Below, in pieces: positions 44,706-53,514 of a stretch of DNA of 64,000 nucleotides. Source of the stretch: Thiogranum sp. (GTDB taxonomy: Bacteria; Pseudomonadota; Gammaproteobacteria; DSM-19610); the NCBI GenBank assembly GCA_030148805.1, contig JASBSS010000035.1, positions 310,001 to 374,000 on the forward strand. The letters run 5' to 3'. A program made the position numbers and the translations under genes. The notes beneath the pieces are model-generated. The model searched no databases, was not told the origin of the DNA, and saw only the letters and a program-made list of their open reading frames with translations. The stretch's first letter is position 1, and every line of letters starts with the position of its first letter.

Positions 44706-45548
44706 ATGCCGCACCCCCTTCGCCGCTCCGTACCCTTTTTCTGTGCGCTGATTGCCTTATTCGTGCTCTCCGGCTGTGCCACGCAGGCCATGCGGCACAA
44801 CAGCAGCAGCGTGGTTCACTACCTCTATCCGGACAAGGACAAACCCCTCGAAACAGCCACGATTCCCCGCTTGTCCTTGCCGCTGCGCGTGGGAGTGGCC
44901 TTTGTTCCAGAGAGCGCGGGACGCAATCCCGGCTTTACGGCGTCTGACAAGAACCGCCTGTTGGATGAGGTCGCGGAACGCTTCAGGCAGCGTCGCTTCG
45001 TCGCGTCCATTGAGATCGTGCCTTTGGTCTATCTCAGGCCGGGGGGGAGTTTTGTCAATCTCGATCAGTTGCGCAATCTGTACGGCATCGACGTCATGGT
45101 ACTGGTGTCCTATGACCAGACCCAATTCACCGATGGGGGTGTGGCCTCGATCGCCTATTGGACCCTGGTGGGTGCCTACATAGTCCCCGGTGAAAAGAAT
45201 GATACCCACACTCTGATGGATGCCGCCGTCTACGACATCGCCAGTCGAAAGATGTTGTTCCGCGCCCCCGGAATCAGTCATATTAAGGGTCACGCTACGC
45301 CTGTGAACCAGTCTGAGCAACTGCGCAAGGACAGCGTAAAAGGCTTCGAGCGTGCCAGTGCCGACCTGATCACGAACCTGGATGAACAACTGCAACGATT
45401 CAAGCAACGGGTCAAGAATCGTCCCCAGGATTACCAGATCGTGCATAGCAGCGGTTATACCGGCGGCGGCAGCGTCGATGGCGTCCTGATGGTATTGGTG
45501 GCCCTGCTGGCGGTTGGCGCCAACATCATCAAGCGCAGTAGGGTCTGA
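44706..45548 (+). CDS. Rhombotarget lipoprotein (GlyGly-CTERM substrate)
   Basis: The 280-residue protein has a lipoprotein signal (LFVLSGC, Cys24) and a C-terminal tail YTGGGSVDGVLMVLVALLAVGANIIKRSRV-like in order: Gly-Gly-Gly-Ser, a hydrophobic helix, then basic residues. This is the GlyGly-CTERM layout recognised by rhombosortase. The body (about 60-230) includes LSLPLRVGVAFVPES, FRQRRFVASIEIVP and YDQTQFTDGGVASIAYWTLVGAYI, as in the rhombotarget lipoprotein family. It overlaps the rhombosortase start by one base, so protease and substrate are coexpressed. The effector function is unknown. Confidence 0.85.
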   Translation: MPHPLRRSVPFFCALIALFVLSGCATQAMRHNSSSVVHYLYPDKDKPLETATIPRLSLPLRVGVAFVPESAGRNPGFTASDKNRLLDEVAERFRQRRFVASIEIVPLVYLRPGGSFVNLDQLRNLYGIDVMVLVSYDQTQFTDGGVASIAYWTLVGAYIVPGEKNDTHTLMDAAVYDIASRKMLFRAPGISHIKGHATPVNQSEQLRKDSVKGFERASADLITNLDEQLQRFKQRVKNRPQDYQIVHSSGYTGGGSVDGVLMVLVALLAVGANIIKRSRV

Positions 45549-46162
45549 TGAGTCGAGTGCCGGTGTACACGTTGTCGCTGCTGGCGCTCGCAGCTGTGGC
45601 CGCGGCGATCCCCTCTGTCGGTGCGCTGCTCGTCTATGATCGTGATGCCATCCTGAAGGGTGAGCTCTGGCGCCTGCTGAGCGGGCATCTGGTGCACTTT
45701 TCCGTATTTCACTTGATTGCGGACCAATTCGCTCTGGGTGGCGCCGGTTGCCTGATCGAGCGCCGGCTACGACGAGCGACTGTCTGGCTCTATCTGGCGA
45801 TGGCCGGAGCGATCGGGATCGCCTTGTTGCTGTTCGAGCCCCGGCTGGCGCGCTTTGGCGGGCTGTCCGGTCTGGCCTATGGCAGCGTCTTCTATCTGGC
45901 GCTGTCACATCTGCGCCGGGGGATGCCCGCGCGGGCGTTGGCGTTGACTGTGCTGAGCGCACTCTTGCTCAAGTTGCTTGTTGACGGTATTCAGCCTGTG
46001 TCGTTTCTGGGTGGTCCCGGTTTTCAGTCCTTCGTTCCTGTGCCTCTTAGTCACCTTATCGGCGTGATTGTGGCAGGCGCTTGGCTCGTAGTAAGTCCCA
46101 AGGAGAATCATTGTGTCCCTGCTGAAACGTCTGTCCGTCGCCCTGGTTCTTCGCATCGATAA
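45548..46162 (+). CDS. rrtA: Rhombosortase (rhomboid-type GlyGly-CTERM protease)
   Basis: The 204-residue membrane protein has about six helices. The catalytic Ser107 is in ARFGGLSGLAYG and His169 in VPLSHLIG, forming the Ser-His dyad. An N-terminal H-x3-4-H motif (SGHLVHFSVFHLIADQ) resembles that of GlpG. Rhombosortase removes the GlyGly-CTERM tail. The start ATG overlaps the upstream stop (TGATG). The C-terminal residues run into the following lipase-encoding region. Confidence 0.88.
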   Translation: MSRVPVYTLSLLALAAVAAAIPSVGALLVYDRDAILKGELWRLLSGHLVHFSVFHLIADQFALGGAGCLIERRLRRATVWLYLAMAGAIGIALLLFEPRLARFGGLSGLAYGSVFYLALSHLRRGMPARALALTVLSALLLKLLVDGIQPVSFLGGPGFQSFVPVPLSHLIGVIVAGAWLVVSPKENHCVPAETSVRRPGSSHR

Positions 46163-46301
46163 GTTTCTAGGACAGAACCAGTCTGCCGACATCCCTACGG
46201 GTCTCACTCATCTCCACTTGTGGCCAGGGACGCGAGCGGGAGGCCTGCCGTCGCCTCAAAGCCTTGTGCGCTCGACGGCGCTCGCCGGTGAGGAGGTAAG
46301 C

Positions 46302-47138
46302 GTGAGTAGGACCAACCCGGGACTGTGGCGCGTTATCGCCTTTTTCTTTGGGGTGGCAACGCTGCTGGTGCCCGCTTGCGCCAGCGCCTCCGACTGCGTG
46401 ATTCTTCTCCATGGTCTGGCCCGCACCGAGGCCTCGATGAAAAAGATGGCGGCAGCTCTGAGCGGCGCCGGCTACCAGGTAGTCAATGTCGATTATCCTT
46501 CTCGCGCCCACACTGTCGAGCGGTTGGCCATGGCGTATGTGCCGGGTGCGGTCGCGACGTGCAGCAAAGCCCAGGGAAAAACCCATTTTGTAACTCACTC
46601 CATGGGCGGCATCCTGGTGCGTTACTATCTGGCGCATCGGCAGATCGAGCAGCTCGGCAAGGTGGTGATGCTCAGCCCGCCGAATCGGGGCAGCGAAGTC
46701 GTGGACAAGCTGCGAGACTGGCCAGGTTTTTCCGCGTTCAATGGCCCCGCAGGGCAGGAGTTGGGTACCGACAGGAACAGTGTTCCGAACCGTCTGGGCT
46801 CCGTGGACTATCCGGTGGGGATCATTACCGGAAACGTTAGTATAAATCCGATACTTTCGTGGCTGATTCCTGGGGCGGACGACGGCAAGGTATCCACGGA
46901 GCGGGCGAAACTGGAAGGCATGACGGACTTCCTGGTGGTACCGCACTCGCATCCGCTGACTATGAACAGTGACGAGGTGATCCGGCAGACCGTTTTCTTT
47001 CTGCGCGATGGGAGGTTCAACACACGGCCTCCAGCAGCATTTCTTGTAGCCAACCCCGAGGCTGCTGCCTCGGGGTCCAAGACGACACAAAAGGTTCCGG
47101 TGGATGCTACTGACAACCCGGATCCGCGGCGTCGATGA
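46302..47138 (+). CDS. Secreted alpha/beta-hydrolase, lipase-like
   Basis: The 278-residue protein begins at GTG 46302 after GAGGAGGTAAGC. It has a signal peptide (GLWRVIAFFFGVATLLVPACASA). The hydrolase has the oxyanion HG in VILLHGLARTEASM, the nucleophile elbow THSMGGIL, and Asp/His candidates in the C-terminal half (TDFLVVPHSHPLT). It resembles PGAP1-like or triacylglycerol-lipase folds acting outside the cytoplasm. An in-frame ORF extends 63 codons upstream, but the ribosome site supports the shorter form. Its 3' end overlaps the convergent gene by 32 bp. Confidence 0.78.
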   Translation: MSRTNPGLWRVIAFFFGVATLLVPACASASDCVILLHGLARTEASMKKMAAALSGAGYQVVNVDYPSRAHTVERLAMAYVPGAVATCSKAQGKTHFVTHSMGGILVRYYLAHRQIEQLGKVVMLSPPNRGSEVVDKLRDWPGFSAFNGPAGQELGTDRNSVPNRLGSVDYPVGIITGNVSINPILSWLIPGADDGKVSTERAKLEGMTDFLVVPHSHPLTMNSDEVIRQTVFFLRDGRFNTRPPAAFLVANPEAAASGSKTTQKVPVDATDNPDPRRR

Positions 47139-48900
47139 GACCGTCGTAGTCATTGTCGACGCCATCCGAGCAGGTGCTGCCCACGCTCAGGCTTTCGGCG
47201 CCCGGGTTGTTGCAGATGAACGGATCGGGAATGGCGTTCCATAAGGCATCGTAATAGGCGAGATAATAGCTGCCGATGCCGTTGCTGACGGCCCCGCCTT
47301 TGAGCCACAGGGTGTTTTCGTCGTTCTTGTCGTTGCCGGCGCCGGTGAAGTTCTGCGAGCCGATGATCAGGTTGTCGCCGTCGGCGAGCAACGCCTTCAT
47401 GTGCATCTTGCCGTTCCAGTTCTCGATCTTGACCGGGATGCCGGCCGCGCATAGCTGCGGGTGCTTGCTGTACTGGCTGCCCGCTCCCGTGGCGTCCATG
47501 ATCACCCGGATGTTGGCGCCGCGCGCGCTCGCCGCCAGGATGGCGTCGGTGATCGGTTGGCTGGTGAGATAGAAGATGGCCACGTCCAGCGTAGTGTCGG
47601 CGCTGTCGATGGCGGGGATGATAGCGTGGTTCATGGCGTCGTCGGTGGGCGAGAAATAGGATTCCACCGCGGTGCCGTCGCTGTAGGTCGGCAATACGTG
47701 CTGGGTATTGTCCGACTTGGCGGTATGCGACAAGCCGTCGACCCACATCTCATTGAACTCGATGGTGTAGACGTTGGCCAGATTGGCCGAATGGATCAGC
47801 AGGTTCCAGTTGGCGTTGTATTCGCCACCGATGCCGGTGTCGCTGTAGTTGGTCGAACCGACCGAGACCCACTGGCCGTCGATGACGAAGAACTTGTTGT
47901 GCATGATGTAGCTGTAACCCTTGCCGGTGGCGGCGTTGATGTCGAACCTGACCCAGTTGTCGCCGTTGCCGTCGGTGCCCAGGGCGTCGATCACCGCCTG
48001 GGTGTCGCAGCCGTTGGTATCGGTATAGGTGTAGGTGCCGTCGCTCTGCTGGTCGACGTGACCGCGCACGACCACGCCGCGCGCCTGGGCCTGCACCAGG
48101 GCGCTTTTGAACGCGCACTGGTTGCGAAAGCCGTAGACCGAAAAATCGATGGAGCGGGTTGCCGCGTTGATGCGCGCCAGCATCGCCTGGGCCATGGGCA
48201 GGTTGCTGGCGCTCGACGGCGTGGACTGGGGATCGATCACCGTGGATGCCGTCAGACCGCCGGCGAATTCCAGATCGTAGGAGAAGTCCTCCAGTGCCGT
48301 CGGTGGCGGCGGGGTGGGGGTGGACGCTGCGTTCTGCGGGGTCCCGTAGCCCAAGCTATTGGCGTAGGCGACGCTGCCGTTGGTCCAGTTGGTGGCGGTG
48401 GTTCCGTCCAGCGAGGGGTCGACGCGCTCCATGGTGGCCTTGCTCGTGTTGTCGCCCGCGTCCCAGGTGGGGTTGGTCTGATCCTGCAGGGTGTTGCCGG
48501 CATCGGTCAGCGAGAGGGTTTCGCCGCCGTTTCCCAGGGCGCCGGTGTAGATCTGGTCGGCGGTCAGACCGGGGACGGTGGTGTCGTCGGTGCGTTCGAG
48601 CAGAAAATGCCCGTGGGCGGGAATCGTCCCCTGGAGCGCGATGCTGGGGGTTCCGTCGGCGGCGCTCAGCACCCAACCGGTGAGATCGATGACATTGGCC
48701 GTATTGTTGTACAGCTCCAGCCACTCATCGGCAGTGCTGGCGCTGGTTCCCATCCAGGCGATTTCGGAAATGACGACGTCTTTTTGCAGGGCATTGGCGT
48801 AGGGGATGCCGGCCAGGACGCCGAGGGAAAAAATCAGTAAACGGGCGGCGCGTTTGCGGCAGCGAACGGGCGAAGACGGGGTGAGGATGCGTGGGTCCAA
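47107..48900 (-). CDS. Secreted lamin-tail plus phospholipase-D-like protein
   Basis: The 597-residue exported protein has a signal peptide (about 15-38) and a lamin-tail (LTD) domain about 40-150 (VVISEIAWMGTSASTADEWLELYNNT, IDLTGWVLS). A Pro-rich linker (193-200) leads to two PLD HKD modules. The first is HNKFFVIDG at 334-342 with SVGSTN, and the second HMKALLADG at 500-508 with IIGSQN. The C-terminus ends in a Cys-bounded CSDGVDNDYDGLID, a calcium-binding-like motif. It may be a secreted nuclease or phospholipase. It overlaps the lipase 3' end, so the two are antisense over 32 bp. Confidence 0.85.
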   Translation of the reverse strand: MDPRILTPSSPVRCRKRAARLLIFSLGVLAGIPYANALQKDVVISEIAWMGTSASTADEWLELYNNTANVIDLTGWVLSAADGTPSIALQGTIPAHGHFLLERTDDTTVPGLTADQIYTGALGNGGETLSLTDAGNTLQDQTNPTWDAGDNTSKATMERVDPSLDGTTATNWTNGSVAYANSLGYGTPQNAASTPTPPPPTALEDFSYDLEFAGGLTASTVIDPQSTPSSASNLPMAQAMLARINAATRSIDFSVYGFRNQCAFKSALVQAQARGVVVRGHVDQQSDGTYTYTDTNGCDTQAVIDALGTDGNGDNWVRFDINAATGKGYSYIMHNKFFVIDGQWVSVGSTNYSDTGIGGEYNANWNLLIHSANLANVYTIEFNEMWVDGLSHTAKSDNTQHVLPTYSDGTAVESYFSPTDDAMNHAIIPAIDSADTTLDVAIFYLTSQPITDAILAASARGANIRVIMDATGAGSQYSKHPQLCAAGIPVKIENWNGKMHMKALLADGDNLIIGSQNFTGAGNDKNDENTLWLKGGAVSNGIGSYYLAYYDALWNAIPDPFICNNPGAESLSVGSTCSDGVDNDYDGLIDAADPGCQ

Positions 48901-49247
48901 AGTGAATACTCCTTAGCAAACGGATTGTGGATCTGACGATCGCGGGGCATGTTAGCGGAGGAGTTTTACCAACGGATTGCAATGACGCGCCTATCTCGAT
49001 GACCGGCTGTTGCCGGCGCATCGACAAATCGATCACGGGTTGGAGGAAGGAAGAAACGCAACGGCTACCCGCTCACTTCGCGATGGCCGATGGCCGATGG
49101 CCGATGGCCGATGGCTCATAGCTCATGGCTCATGGCTCATGGCGGTGATACGGCGCGAGGGCGAGAGGCTAGCGGGGGGGGGCGGTCCCAGGCGAGACGG
49201 CGTCGTTTGATGCCGCGTGATGCCGTTTGACGGGGTTGGAAAAGACG
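48901..49247. other. Intergenic region with heptamer repeats
   Basis: The 347-bp gap separates the PLD-type and cytochrome genes, which are both on the minus strand. It holds the tandem heptamer repeat at 49082-49144. Otherwise I see no gene, terminator or clear promoter. Confidence 0.5.
49082..49144 (+). repeat. Heptanucleotide tandem repeat (GATGGCC/CATGGCT units)
   Basis: Four perfect GATGGCC units are followed by GATGGCT, CATAGCT and three CATGGC-type units, all 7 bp in register. The unit drifts from GATGGCC to CATGGCT along the array. It could vary in number by slippage. Confidence 0.9.
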
Positions 49248-50966
49248 CTAGCGCCTTGCGGTACCTTTGTCGGCACCGGCGGCCACCACCGAATGTCCGC
49301 CGCCCCAATCCAGCCGGATGTCCCACTTGTAGACCTTCTCCAGCGGCAAAGTGACCGTTTCCACATTGTCGACGCGGTCGTAGACGTGCTCGGGCGGACT
49401 CAGGATGGCGTCCCGGCCGTAGATGAAGTCCTGGTCCTCGACAATTAGCTTATAGGCCTTGTTGAGCGACAGCGCGCGTTCCTTTGAGGGCATGAGCAGC
49501 TCATAGACGTCCCGGGCGGCTCTCACCTTGTCCACGTCCAGGGAACCGTCGGCACGAAACCAGCGCCGTTTCATTTCGTCGTTGTTGCGGAACTCGCTGC
49601 CGCCCCCAACCCGTTCGAGATAGGTCTCTATCTCGCCCCGGATCTCGTTGCGCGTGGGTGCGTCGCGCATGCCCCGAAGATCGATATAGCCCCAGCCTGC
49701 GGCGCCGTCGATCTTGCGGGCGAAGCTGAAGGTCTTGTCGATCGTCGAGCCGATCGATCCGTGACAGCCCATGCAGAAGGTATTCTCCTCGAAGGTGGCG
49801 ACCCGCAACTCGCCCTTGCGGTTCTCGATGAAGCCCTGGACGGACCAGCCGAAGCCGTTGTCGAGCCCATGGTCGCCGAGATTCGTGTAGCCCGGCAGGT
49901 GGCCCATTTCCTTCTCCATGATTTCGACGTCATAGTAGCGGGCGTATACGGGTTTGTTGTAGAAGCGCCATTTGCGCATGTAACGGACTTCCTTCATGCG
50001 GGTGGAGATGCCTGGGCTGCCCTCGCCATCGAGCCCGATATATCTCACCGTGTGGAGAAACTCGGTCCCGGCGGGGTACAGGTATGGCTCGAGATATTCG
50101 CCTTCGGCGGCGCCGACGTAGGCGTTGGTGTCGGTGATGCGCGTGGCAATGGACAATTCACCGTCGCCGTCGAGATCCCGGGCGACCTCCTTTTCGTCCA
50201 CGGGAAGCGTGCCAATGGTCCGCACGCCCTTGATGGTCGCCTCGACAATGGCCAGGTTGGCGCGGTAGACGTCCCGGCTGTAGCGGCCTGACTTGTCCTG
50301 ACGGAAGCGAGGGGCCAGGCGGATCATCACGTCGTCGGTCGAGCCGTTGGTCGGCCAGAAGGTACTGGGCATGGGCTTGTAATTGAACGCCACCCAATGA
50401 CTGCCATCTTTGGCAAAGCCGTATTTGTCGAAAGCCTGCGCGCCCTGGTGCAGATTCTCTAGATCCGGGATCCAGCCGGTGAAGCCGGTCGCCTTCAGCT
50501 TGGCGCCCAAGGCGCTGTAATTGTCATCAGCTACCCAGTCAAGAATCTGGTCATCGGAAATTCCGCTGAGGCGTTCTGAGCGGTCCTCGAACAGGTTTTT
50601 CCAGTGGTTCCGGGTTCCCAGGTCGCTGAAGCTGTAGTTGTGCTGCAGCTCACCGTCGTTCATCACGTTCTCGTGGCCGATGCTGTTCTGGTGGCAGACG
50701 TAACAGGGATTGAAGCTCTGCTCGGTGCGGGTGTAGCACTGGGGGGGAATGACGGCTTCGCGATTGTACATCGCGGTCACCGGGTGGACGTCGGCCAGGC
50801 TGGGCTTGAGCGCGTCGGTGGTGCGCAAGCGCTCCAGCAGGACTTCGTGCAGCGGTTTTTTTCGGTGGGTATCCGCGGCGGCCTCGGCCGCCAACGCGGC
50901 GGTTGGCACCGGCCCCCAAAGTGTGACAAGAACGATGGAACCGCTGGCGAGTGTTTTCCTGAGCAT
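49248..50966 (-). CDS. Exported diheme c-type cytochrome, large, of unknown function
   Basis: The 572-residue protein has a signal peptide (1-27) and two heme-binding motifs, CYVCH (88-92) and CMGCH (398-402). Most of the remainder is unrecognised, with Trp- and Tyr-rich segments. Similar large dihemes occur in sulfur and methane oxidisers. A domain between the hemes includes RQDKSGRYSRDVYRANLAI and EYLEPYLYPAGTEFLHTVRYIGLDG. No redox partner is adjacent. The function cannot be assigned. Confidence 0.75.
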   Translation of the reverse strand: MLRKTLASGSIVLVTLWGPVPTAALAAEAAADTHRKKPLHEVLLERLRTTDALKPSLADVHPVTAMYNREAVIPPQCYTRTEQSFNPCYVCHQNSIGHENVMNDGELQHNYSFSDLGTRNHWKNLFEDRSERLSGISDDQILDWVADDNYSALGAKLKATGFTGWIPDLENLHQGAQAFDKYGFAKDGSHWVAFNYKPMPSTFWPTNGSTDDVMIRLAPRFRQDKSGRYSRDVYRANLAIVEATIKGVRTIGTLPVDEKEVARDLDGDGELSIATRITDTNAYVGAAEGEYLEPYLYPAGTEFLHTVRYIGLDGEGSPGISTRMKEVRYMRKWRFYNKPVYARYYDVEIMEKEMGHLPGYTNLGDHGLDNGFGWSVQGFIENRKGELRVATFEENTFCMGCHGSIGSTIDKTFSFARKIDGAAGWGYIDLRGMRDAPTRNEIRGEIETYLERVGGGSEFRNNDEMKRRWFRADGSLDVDKVRAARDVYELLMPSKERALSLNKAYKLIVEDQDFIYGRDAILSPPEHVYDRVDNVETVTLPLEKVYKWDIRLDWGGGHSVVAAGADKGTARR

Positions 50967-51228
50967 TCTGGACGACCGCTGTAAGACAGATGACCGGAAT
51001 TATGGTGGTTGCCGATGACTTTTTTATGACGACTCCGGGTCGCCGCGCGCCCCCTGTCAGGCGCCGCCTACCACATACATTTCTTTATCGAATCGCAATG
51101 AAACGGTAAGCCCCCGTTAACATTTCGTGCAGATACTGGGCGCACGTGGCCATGTGCCGGGCCGCGCAACGCTGTTGCGGTGACATCATGTCGCACGCCG
51201 AATTCAACCAATACTCTGAGGATACGAA

Positions 51229-52770
51229 ATGACTATCAAGCGCAGTGCAGTCAGTGCGGCGATCGTCTGTGCGATCTCCGCATCCGCGAACGCGGGTACC
51301 GATATTTTCTTCAACCCATTGACCCAGTCTTCGGCGGTCGCCACGCCGAACCATCCCAACGAACTGAACAATCCCTGGCAGGTGCCGGCCGGATTGAGCC
51401 AGGAAAACCTGACCAACCTGCTGGAAATCCAGAATGACGTCTACCAGTCGGTGGTGCGCTGGGACGGCAGCAACAATGCCGCCATGTTCGACATGATCGC
51501 CTATGATCCCACCGGCAAGTATCTGTTCATTCCCCACGAGACGTTCGTCAACGCTGGCGTCTCCCGTTACGATATCGCCAACGATTTCAACCAGGTGTTG
51601 TTCGCCGGCGATCAGGGCGGCTTGAATGGCGACTGGAGCAACGACTGGGGTGCGTTGGATCCGGCGCGTTTCACGCCCAACGGCACCGTCTGGGCCGGCG
51701 AGGAATGGTCCGGTGAAGGTCGCGTCATCGAGATCATGAACCCGTATGCCGATCCCGCCGACGTCCAGATCCGCGAGATGCACAGCATCGCCAATGTCTC
51801 CCACGAAGGGATCGGCTTCAGTAAACAGAAAGGCAATGTCGTCTACTATGTCGACGAGAACAACTCCGGCTCCATCTACAGGTTCGTCGGTGCCGCGGAC
51901 GGCGATTTCGACAACGGCCAGACCTTCGTCCTCGCGGTCGATGGGTTCGCCGGCGACGCGGCGGCCAATTGGAACCAGAATGGCAACGGCGAGGTCCGCA
52001 CCGGTGCCGCCACCTGGGTGGCCATCACGGATGCGAGCGGCAAGCCCACGACGACGGCCGATCCTTTCGCCGCCGGCCAGTCCAACGGCCGCGCCGCTGC
52101 GGACGAAGTCAACGCCACGCCCTTCGGTCGGCCGGAAGACGTCGAGGTCGGCACCCTGGCCAGCGGCAACGAAGTCCTGTTCGTGGCCGCGACCTCCGAG
52201 CAGACGGTCTACTCCATCGAGATGACCGGTGCCGACACGGCTTTCGTCCGCGTGTTCGCCGACGAGTCCAACACGCCGAAGAATCTGGGCTTCCCTGCTA
52301 CCACGGGGCACCTGACTTCGCCGGACAATCTCGCCCAGGATGCGCTCGGCAACATCTTCATCGTCGAGGACAAGCCCAACGGCGACGACATCGGCGGCGA
52401 TATCTGGTTCGCCCGCGACACCGACAACGACGGCGTGGCCGAGTCCATCGACCATTTCATGAGCATCCAGGTCGACGGCGCCGAGGCCACCGGCATGGTC
52501 TTCAATCCCGTCAAGCCGACCGAGTTCGTGGTCGCCGTCCAGCACCCGGACTCCACCAACATCAGCAAGGTCGATCCGGCGCTGGGTTTCGGTGACGCGG
52601 TGTGGCGTTTCGACCTGAGCAACATCGTGCCGCCGATCTGCAACGACCAAGTCGACGAGCACAAGAAGACCAAGACCTGCACCGACAATGAATCGACGTA
52701 TGTCGAACGTCTGACTGAAGCGACCCAAGACAAGGGCAAGACCCGGCGCCAGGAGAAAGACGACGACTGA
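51229..52770 (+). CDS. PhoX-family (DUF839) exported phosphatase-like protein
   Basis: The 513-residue protein has a short Sec signal (ending ANA), not the Tat signal typical of PhoX. The body is beta-propeller-like with DPTGKYLFIPHE, NGTVWAGEEWSGEGRVIEI, YYVDENNSGSIYRFV, RPEDVEV, LTSPDNLAQDALGNIFIVED and FARDTDNDGV, which follow PhoX/DUF839 order. PhoX is a calcium- and iron-dependent alkaline phosphatase. Without an alignment I cannot verify all metal ligands. The C-terminus is Lys/Asp-rich. It follows a divergent gap of 262 bp. Confidence 0.75.
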   Translation: MTIKRSAVSAAIVCAISASANAGTDIFFNPLTQSSAVATPNHPNELNNPWQVPAGLSQENLTNLLEIQNDVYQSVVRWDGSNNAAMFDMIAYDPTGKYLFIPHETFVNAGVSRYDIANDFNQVLFAGDQGGLNGDWSNDWGALDPARFTPNGTVWAGEEWSGEGRVIEIMNPYADPADVQIREMHSIANVSHEGIGFSKQKGNVVYYVDENNSGSIYRFVGAADGDFDNGQTFVLAVDGFAGDAAANWNQNGNGEVRTGAATWVAITDASGKPTTTADPFAAGQSNGRAAADEVNATPFGRPEDVEVGTLASGNEVLFVAATSEQTVYSIEMTGADTAFVRVFADESNTPKNLGFPATTGHLTSPDNLAQDALGNIFIVEDKPNGDDIGGDIWFARDTDNDGVAESIDHFMSIQVDGAEATGMVFNPVKPTEFVVAVQHPDSTNISKVDPALGFGDAVWRFDLSNIVPPICNDQVDEHKKTKTCTDNESTYVERLTEATQDKGKTRRQEKDDD

Positions 52771-52808
52771 GTCCGGTCGGGATCTTTCCGGCTCTATCGA
52801 CCCTGAGG

Positions 52809-52835
52809 CCCCTGCACGGCATTGCCGGGCAGGGG
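52809..52835 (+). terminator. Hairpin after the PhoX-like gene
   Basis: CCCCTGC (52809-52815) and GCAGGGG (52829-52835) form the stem, with an inner CGGC/GCCG pair. A short TTTCT follows. It is a probable intrinsic terminator. Confidence 0.65.
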
Positions 52836-52975
52836 TTTCTATATCGCGCGGGGGGAATTGACGCCGGCAGTCGCGCGCGTCGACGTAAGTGAAAGGCGAG
52901 CCGCCTTATTCCGGCGCCGCGCGGAGTGTCTGGGTGATGTAGGTACGGGTGCGCTTTGGTCGGGTTTTCCGCGGG

Positions 52976-53257
52976 CTAGTGGCCACCGCCGTGCTTGGTA
53001 GGCGCTTCGCTGTGCTTCGCGTCGCCGGGTGCGAGCTGTGCGATCGCCAGGAGCACATCCCCGAGCCTGTCGGGCTCGCCGTCAGCCATGCCCTCTTCCT
53101 CGGCGACTTCCAGCTCGCGCGCATCCGCTTCCCATTGCCGCAGCAGCTTCAACTTCTGGGCGGTGCTCAGGCGGGAGTCGGCAAGAATCGCCGCCGGCGA
53201 GGCGTAGACCGCAGCCGGGTCGCGCAACGCTTTGTCGTAATTAGAGGATTCCTTCAC
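52976..53257 (-). CDS. Small conserved protein of unknown function
   Basis: The 93-residue protein begins at GTG 53257 (VKESSNYDKALRDPAAVY). It is helical and acidic, with SPAAILADSRLSTAQKLKLLRQWEADARELEVAEEEGM. This segment is widespread in sulfur-oxidising and other proteobacteria without a known role, as far as I recall. No membrane segment or motif is visible. The upstream ORF to 53510 is not convincing. Confidence 0.65.
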   Translation of the reverse strand: MKESSNYDKALRDPAAVYASPAAILADSRLSTAQKLKLLRQWEADARELEVAEEEGMADGEPDRLGDVLLAIAQLAPGDAKHSEAPTKHGGGH

Positions 53258-53514
53258 CGACGAATACCAACAATGGTGGTGTAACCGATTCAAAACGGTA
53301 CACGCAAGCCCTTTCGCGCGCATTGTGAATTTTCAATGCGTCCCTCCAAGACGGGTCGGGTGGCGCAGGTGCGCGCGAAAACAGGCGCTCCTGGGCGCCG
53401 TGCCGGTTGACGGAAATGGCGGTAACGGTCGGCTTGCGCTGACCGGCGGAAATCTCAGGCAACGCCGCGGCGGATCGATCCCCGCCGACTCCAGCGTTCC
53501 CGCGAGTCACCTTT

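Noticed and set aside
46113-46301. 63-codon in-frame extension of the lipase gene
   Set aside because: The GTG at 46302 follows GAGGAGG and begins a proper signal peptide, so the extension is unlikely to be translated as part of the lipase.
47461-48840. 459-residue plus-strand open frame
   Set aside because: It is antisense to the lamin-tail/PLD gene and shows only Val/Gly-rich shadow composition.
49082-49144. CRISPR array
   Set aside because: The units are 7 bp, contiguous and without spacers. No other repeat-spacer pattern or cas gene was seen in the window.
51085-52728. 547-residue minus-strand open frame
   Set aside because: It is the antisense of the PhoX-like gene and has no domain.
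53241-53510. 89-codon minus-strand ORF
   Set aside because: It overlaps the start of the small conserved protein in another frame and has no recognisable motif.
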